From contig NZ_JADDUE010000006.1 of assembly GCF_016526145.1 (NCBI RefSeq), positions 342,615 to 406,614 on the forward strand: DNA of 64,000 nt, written 5' to 3'. The stretch comes from Saccharopolyspora galaxeae (GTDB lineage Bacteria; Actinomycetota; Actinomycetes; Mycobacteriales; Pseudonocardiaceae). Positions within the stretch are counted from its first letter, which is position 1. Every line of letters starts with the position of its first letter. A model generated the notes under the pieces. The model was not told where the DNA came from, did no database searches, and saw only the letters and a program-made list of their open reading frames with translations. Shown here piece by piece: positions 59,785-64,000 of this stretch. The position numbers and the translations under genes are program-made.

Positions 59785-62700
59785 GTGACTGATTCGCAGG
59801 CGCACCCCGAGCCCTCCGGTGGTCCCGACCCCGAAGCAACGTCCGACCTGCTGGAGCACCGGTCGGACGAGCCGCAGTGGCCCGCCGAGAACCCCGACGA
59901 GGCCGAAGCGTCCGCAGGCGGCTTCGCAGAACCCGCGGGCGACGCCGAGCAGGCACTCCTGGTCGGATGCACGGTCGCAGGCCCGAGCCAGCTGCCCGCC
60001 GCCCGCGTGCTCGGGCAGTCCTTCTTGCGCAACCACCCGGGTGCGCGGTTCGTCGTGCTGGCCCTCGAGGACTCGGCGGACATGCCCGGCGAGGTCGTCC
60101 CGCCGCACCGGGTCGGGATCGCCGCGGACGAGTTCGCCCGGCTCGCCATGGCGTGCACGGCCGAGCAGCTGCGCGCGGTGCTGCGCCCGAGGTTGCTGCA
60201 GCACCTGCTCGCCTCCGGTGCGACCGTGCTGTACCTGGAACCGTCGGTGCAGGTCTTCAACGAATTCGACGACCTGCTGCGGGAACTGACCCCGGACCGC
60301 CCGGTCGCGCTGGTGCCGCGGGTGCTGCGCACGCTCTACGCGGACGGGTTCCGCCCGAGCGCCACGGATCTCGCCGAGTGCGGTCCGTTCGATCCCGGCG
60401 TGCTCGCGGTTCGCCCCGGCGCCGAGGACTTCCTCAACGCTTGGTCCGACCAGGTCCGCGCCGACCCGACCGTCGGGATGCTGCTGGACAGCGCCCCGGC
60501 GCTGGTCGACCACCTGGTGCTGCGCGATCCGGGCGTGGGCCTGTCGGTGTGGAACGCGGCGCAGCGCGAACTGATCACCACGGGCGACGGGGATCACGCG
60601 GTGGACGGCTCGCTGCTGCGCAGCGTGCACTTCGACGGCTTCCAGCCGCAGCGGCCGTGGCTGCTGTCGACGCACTACGCGGATCGACCGCGGGTGCTGC
60701 TGTCCGAGCATCCGGTGCTGGCGGGGCTCTGCGCGAGCTACCGCAACGCGCTGGTCGAAGCCGGCTACACCCGGGAACAGCCACATCCTTACGACGCGCT
60801 GCCGGACGGCACACCGCTGCCGGACGCGCTGCGCCACGACTACCTCGACGCTTGGCAGCGCGATGCGGCACCGGCCAGCCCCTTCCAGTCCGGCGACGCC
60901 GCGCGGGAATTCCTCGGCTGGGCCTGCGAACCGGCTGACGAGCAGCAGCGCGGGCACGGCGGCTCGCGCTGGACGGCCGCGGTGTGGCGCGACGATCCGG
61001 TGTTGCGCAAGGACTACCCGGACCCGTTCGGCGCGGACGCGGACGCGTTCCACGACTGGTGCGCGGGTGTCGGGGTGGCCAGCGGTCGCGTACCGGAAGC
61101 CGCCGTCCGGCGGCTCGGCGACACCGAGCGCTCCGCACTGGTCGACCAGCTCGGAGTCGCCGTGCTCGGCTCCGGGCGCACCGCGGAACTGGTGCGCGCC
61201 GCGGTGCGCGCCTCCGGCCTGCCCTCCGCCGACACGCCGTACTACCCGGTCGTGCTCCGCTGCGAACCCGGCCTCGCGGTGCCCGCCGGGCGCCACCTGA
61301 TCGACGTGCACCCCGACACGGCCACCGAATCGGTCGAAACCTGGGTGCTTTCCGAGGCCACCCGGCAGGAGGCGCGACGGGCAGGCGGTCCGGCCGCGCG
61401 GGTCGTGTCGCTACCGGTGCTCGATCCCGGCCCGGTCGACCTGCCGACCCGCAAGGGCGCCCGCGCCCGCTACGGGCTCTCCGAGGAGTTCGTGATCGGC
61501 GCGTTCGCCGATCACGCCGACGAGCACCGCGACAACGTGCTCGGCCTGGTGACCGCGTTCCTCGCGGCTTTCCCGGACCGCGACGACAGCTGCCTGCTGA
61601 TCGCCGTCACCGGCGCGGCCGAGCACCCCGAGGCAGCCGAGCGCCTCCGGCTGGCGACCGTGTCCGATCCCCGCATCCGGCTGGTGGAGGACGAGATCGG
61701 TGCCGGAGTGCTGCTCGCCGCCTCCGACTGCGTCTGCTCGCTGCACCGCGCCGAGGGCGGCGACGCTTACGCGATGCGGTTGCTCGACGTGGCCGCGCAC
61801 GGCGTGCCGGTGATCAGCGGCGATTACGGCGCGGTCAGCGAACTCCTAGGCGCCCGCGGCGCCAAACTGGTGCCTTGCCGAGACCAGGGCGAGCCGGACA
61901 TCGACGCCGCGTCCGCGATGCTCCGCGCGGCCGCGGACGACCCGGAAGGCACCGCCGAGTTCGGGCTCTCCGCCCGAGACCACCTGTTGGCCGAGCACAA
62001 CGTCGGCGATGCCGCCGCGCGGCTCCGCGAACACGTCGAGCACGCCTACCGCAACTGGCGCACCAAGTGGGCCAAGGACCGCCACGGCGACCTCGACGAC
62101 CCGCTGCACCCGCTGCTGGCGGCTCGGCACGCGCTGCACCGCGCACCCGATGTCGGCGCGGGCGGTGGACGCAACGCCGTCGCTCCGGCGCTGCGCAAAG
62201 CCGTGCTGCGGATGCTCAGCCACTACGACGAGCACATCCGGGACGTGATGCGCTCACTGGTCGACGGCGTCGAGAAGACCGCCGCCGAGCTGCTGCGCCG
62301 CCAGTACGACGCCGACGGGGGAGGGGCCGAGCTCGACCTGCTGCGCGCCGACCTCGGCCGCATCGACCAGCGCCACGACCGCCTCGACGAACGCTTGACC
62401 AGCATCGACGACGGGATGGTCCGTGCGCGGGCGGACCTCGCCGACCAGCACCGCAGGCTGCGCGAGCTGGAAGGCGCCGGTTCCGCGGATGCCGGCTCGG
62501 ACCGCACCGAGAACCTGGCGCAACGTCTGGACACCCTCACGGGTGCGGTGGAACGAACCCTCGACCGCATCGACGCGCTGGAACGCGACCGCGCCGAACC
62601 GGCCCGCGACCAGGAGCTCGAAACCGGCCTGCGCTCTGCTTCGCACGACGCCGCCTACGCTTTGCACCGCACTGACGTGCTGCAACGCATCCTGCTGCGC

Positions 62701-63519
62701 GAGCACGAACGCAACACGGGAACCGGGGACGGCAGCAGCGCCCCGGTCCTCTGCGACGCCGGCCTGCTGCGCCTGCCCGCCGACGACAGCTTGATGTTGC
62801 CCTGGCTGTCCTCGCACGCGACTTGGGACGCCGAGGTCTCCGGCCTGATCGATTCCCTGCTGGAACCCGACGGGATCTTCGTCGACATCGGCGCGTACGT
62901 CGGCTACCAGACCGTCCGGGTGCTCAGCAGGCTCGGCAACAGCGGCGCCGTGGTCGCCGTCGAACCCTCCGCGGCCGGCCGCGAGCTGCTGCAGCACAAC
63001 GTCGAGATGAACGTGCCGACCGCGACGGGACACCGCCTGGTCACCATCGCGGACGCGGCCTGGGACGCCCCGGGTGACCTGGTGGCCGAAGAGTCCTTGG
63101 CCGGCGGCATCGCGGTCCGCCCGCCCGGGGAGTCCGATCCGGCGGAAGTGCAGACCGTCCCGGGCGTCCGCCTGGACCGCGAACTGGAGAACAACGCCGA
63201 ACTGGAAGGCCGCAAGCTTTCCGTCGTGCACGTCGACGTCGGCGCCCGGGCGCACCGGGTGCTCGGCGGACTGGTCCGCCTGCTGCGCCGGGACCGCCCC
63301 TCGATCGTGTGCACGTTCACGCCCTCCGGCATCCAGGAACTCGGCGACGACCCGGCGACCGCCCTGCGGGAGTTCGGCACCTGGGGCTACGAGCTGGTCC
63401 CGGTAGGCCGTACCCAGCCCGTCTCCGCCGCGGAGCTGCTGGAGGCGATCGACGCGGCTGGCGCCACCAGCACGGTCAAGCTCTGGCTCCGACCCAAGAG
63501 CAAACCCCAAGCCGGATGA
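59785..63519 (+). CDS. Glycosyltransferase - coiled coil - FkbM methyltransferase fusion
   Basis: A 1244-residue protein with four parts. Residues ~55-350 resemble a nucleotide-sugar transferase of the GT-A type (LLVGCTVAGPSQLPAARVLGQS, LYLEPSVQVFNEFD, FDPGVLAVRPG). Residues ~440-770 resemble a GT4/GT-B enzyme: YGLSEEFVIGAF and the donor-site region SLHRAEGGDAYAMRLLDVAAHGVPVI. Residues ~840-950 are a coiled coil. The last ~210 residues are an FkbM-type SAM methyltransferase (IFVDIGAYVGYQTVRVL, AVEPSAAGRELLQHNVEMN). The likely role is building and O-methylating a glycan on a surface polymer or protein. No signal peptide or membrane helix; the rest of a glycan cluster is not here. Confidence 0.78.
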   Translation: MTDSQAHPEPSGGPDPEATSDLLEHRSDEPQWPAENPDEAEASAGGFAEPAGDAEQALLVGCTVAGPSQLPAARVLGQSFLRNHPGARFVVLALEDSADMPGEVVPPHRVGIAADEFARLAMACTAEQLRAVLRPRLLQHLLASGATVLYLEPSVQVFNEFDDLLRELTPDRPVALVPRVLRTLYADGFRPSATDLAECGPFDPGVLAVRPGAEDFLNAWSDQVRADPTVGMLLDSAPALVDHLVLRDPGVGLSVWNAAQRELITTGDGDHAVDGSLLRSVHFDGFQPQRPWLLSTHYADRPRVLLSEHPVLAGLCASYRNALVEAGYTREQPHPYDALPDGTPLPDALRHDYLDAWQRDAAPASPFQSGDAAREFLGWACEPADEQQRGHGGSRWTAAVWRDDPVLRKDYPDPFGADADAFHDWCAGVGVASGRVPEAAVRRLGDTERSALVDQLGVAVLGSGRTAELVRAAVRASGLPSADTPYYPVVLRCEPGLAVPAGRHLIDVHPDTATESVETWVLSEATRQEARRAGGPAARVVSLPVLDPGPVDLPTRKGARARYGLSEEFVIGAFADHADEHRDNVLGLVTAFLAAFPDRDDSCLLIAVTGAAEHPEAAERLRLATVSDPRIRLVEDEIGAGVLLAASDCVCSLHRAEGGDAYAMRLLDVAAHGVPVISGDYGAVSELLGARGAKLVPCRDQGEPDIDAASAMLRAAADDPEGTAEFGLSARDHLLAEHNVGDAAARLREHVEHAYRNWRTKWAKDRHGDLDDPLHPLLAARHALHRAPDVGAGGGRNAVAPALRKAVLRMLSHYDEHIRDVMRSLVDGVEKTAAELLRRQYDADGGGAELDLLRADLGRIDQRHDRLDERLTSIDDGMVRARADLADQHRRLRELEGAGSADAGSDRTENLAQRLDTLTGAVERTLDRIDALERDRAEPARDQELETGLRSASHDAAYALHRTDVLQRILLREHERNTGTGDGSSAPVLCDAGLLRLPADDSLMLPWLSSHATWDAEVSGLIDSLLEPDGIFVDIGAYVGYQTVRVLSRLGNSGAVVAVEPSAAGRELLQHNVEMNVPTATGHRLVTIADAAWDAPGDLVAEESLAGGIAVRPPGESDPAEVQTVPGVRLDRELENNAELEGRKLSVVHVDVGARAHRVLGGLVRLLRRDRPSIVCTFTPSGIQELGDDPATALREFGTWGYELVPVGRTQPVSAAELLEAIDAAGATSTVKLWLRPKSKPQAG

Positions 63520-63552
63520 GCACCCACGCTGTCAAGCGTCCGACCAGGCGAT

Positions 63553-63581
63553 TTGACTTTCACGGAGGGTGTGCGTAACTT
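63553..63581 (+). promoter_or_regulatory. rRNA operon promoter P1
   Basis: TTGACT (63553-63558), 17 bases, TAACTT (63576-63581), just downstream of the FkbM fusion gene. Confidence 0.6.
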
Positions 63582-63695
63582 CTTCCGGGTCGTACGGAGC
63601 GCCGGACGGAACAGGACGCAAGAGCCTGGCGAGGACGGCGGAAGACGGCAGCATCCGGGATCTGATCCCGGACGCGCCGACCGGGACGCGCGGGT

Positions 63696-63724
63696 TTGAC
63701 ACCGCGAAGCGCACCGGGTAACGT
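63696..63724 (+). promoter_or_regulatory. rRNA operon promoter P2
   Basis: Consensus -35 TTGACA (63696-63701), 17 bases, -10 TAACGT (63719-63724). Confidence 0.75.
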
Positions 63725-63868
63725 ACACAAGTCGCCAAGTTGCGGAGACGCTCAACAGCGGTCTCAGTGCTTGGCAGTGGACAACTCCAGACGGGTCGAA
63801 GGATCGGCCGGCCAGGGCGCGGGTGACCGTGAGGTGACCCCCCTGAAAACGGCGGGGTTCGGGCCTGC

Positions 63869-63874
63869 TAGAGT
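63869..63874 (+). promoter_or_regulatory. rRNA operon promoter P3 (extended -10)
   Basis: TGC-TAGAGT forms an extended -10 element; CTGAAA (63843-63848) is a poor -35 at 20 bases. Tandem rrn promoters are usual in actinomycetes. Confidence 0.5.
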
Positions 63875-64000
63875 TTGAAACATCAGCAAGACGAAGAGAT
63901 GACTCCCCGGGGTTTTGGTGCCTGGTTGGTGCTGGGGTTCTGGTGTGGGTGTGTTCTTTGAGAACTCAACAGCGTGCCGATGATGGTGAGTGGTAGTACT
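63875..64000 (+). other. 5' leader of an rRNA operon
   Basis: The stretch GTTCTTTGAGAACTCAACAG (63952-63971), followed by CGTGCC, is the well-known actinobacterial pre-16S leader block involved in processing and antitermination. The 16S gene itself (AGAGTTTGATC...) has not started by base 64000. No protein gene lies between 63520 and here. Confidence 0.8.

Noticed and set aside
58249..61311. A 1020-codon minus-strand open frame across glnA2 and the GT-FkbM gene
   Set aside because: It spans two well-supported plus-strand genes and has His/Arg/Gln-rich shadow composition.
63972..64000. Start of 16S rRNA
   Set aside because: The conserved AGAGTTTGATCCTGG block is not reached; only the leader is present.

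Overview
The window is GC-rich actinobacterial chromosome. GTG starts, TGA stops, 4-bp ATGA/GTGA overlaps, a complete conservon (cvnABCD plus P450s), XRE/DUF397 regulator pairs and an F420-dependent reductase point to a Pseudonocardiaceae-type actinomycete; Saccharopolyspora is my best guess, by recollection only. There is no transposase, integrase, CRISPR array or tRNA in view.

Layout. 1-8.5 kb: a cut VOC protein, an FrsA-like hydrolase, a rare XRE-peptide deformylase fusion, a DegT aminotransferase, a DesK/DesR-like two-component pair and a secreted S33 peptidase. 8.7-20.3 kb: a defence island, in which an NB-ARC/TPR (NLR-like) ATPase with an amyloid-type N-terminal motif converges on a four-gene Wadjet/JetABCD plasmid-defence operon; both carry in-frame 27- or 30-bp tandem repeats. 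20.5-29 kb: a housekeeping block in the order known from M. tuberculosis Rv2236c-Rv2228c (cobD, SURF1, ptpA, cobC-like, NIF3, zinc-ribbon protein, RNase H/phosphatase), then rnpB. 29.1-29.8 kb: a Cys-ending leader peptide and an FMN reductase. 30.4-38.3 kb: a chromosomal type IV secretion-like operon without relaxase, coupling protein or integrase. 38.3-46.2 kb: RNB ribonuclease, ArsR/AHSA1 pair, F420-linked reductase, DUF4326, glutathionyl-hydroquinone-reductase-like protein, XRE/DUF397 pair and a lipoprotein cyclohexadienyl dehydratase. 46.4-52.4 kb: the conservon with an EXXR-less P450 and a canonical P450. 52.8-63.5 kb: panB, VOC, nadE, a Hip1/CaeA-like peptidase, glnA2 and a 1244-residue glycosyltransferase/FkbM fusion. 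63.5-64 kb: tandem promoters and leader of an rRNA operon whose 16S gene starts beyond the window.

Two dispersed intergenic repeat families occur. Family 1 is a large imperfect inverted repeat, seen at four sites, with core arms GAGTGAACGG/CCGTTCACTC, mostly just after genes. Family 2 has two copies ending in a GCGGCTTCGCCGC hairpin, one of which separates cvnA from cvnB and carries a nested inverted repeat. Many genes lack a good Shine-Dalgarno sequence but have a TANNNT box 6-7 bases before the start codon, suggesting leaderless mRNAs.

The most distinctive items are the amyloid-motif NLR beside Wadjet, the XRE-deformylase fusion with its palindromic control region, the orphan secretion operon, the GT-FkbM fusion and the two repeat families. 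All functions are read from motifs and gene order; no database search was run.
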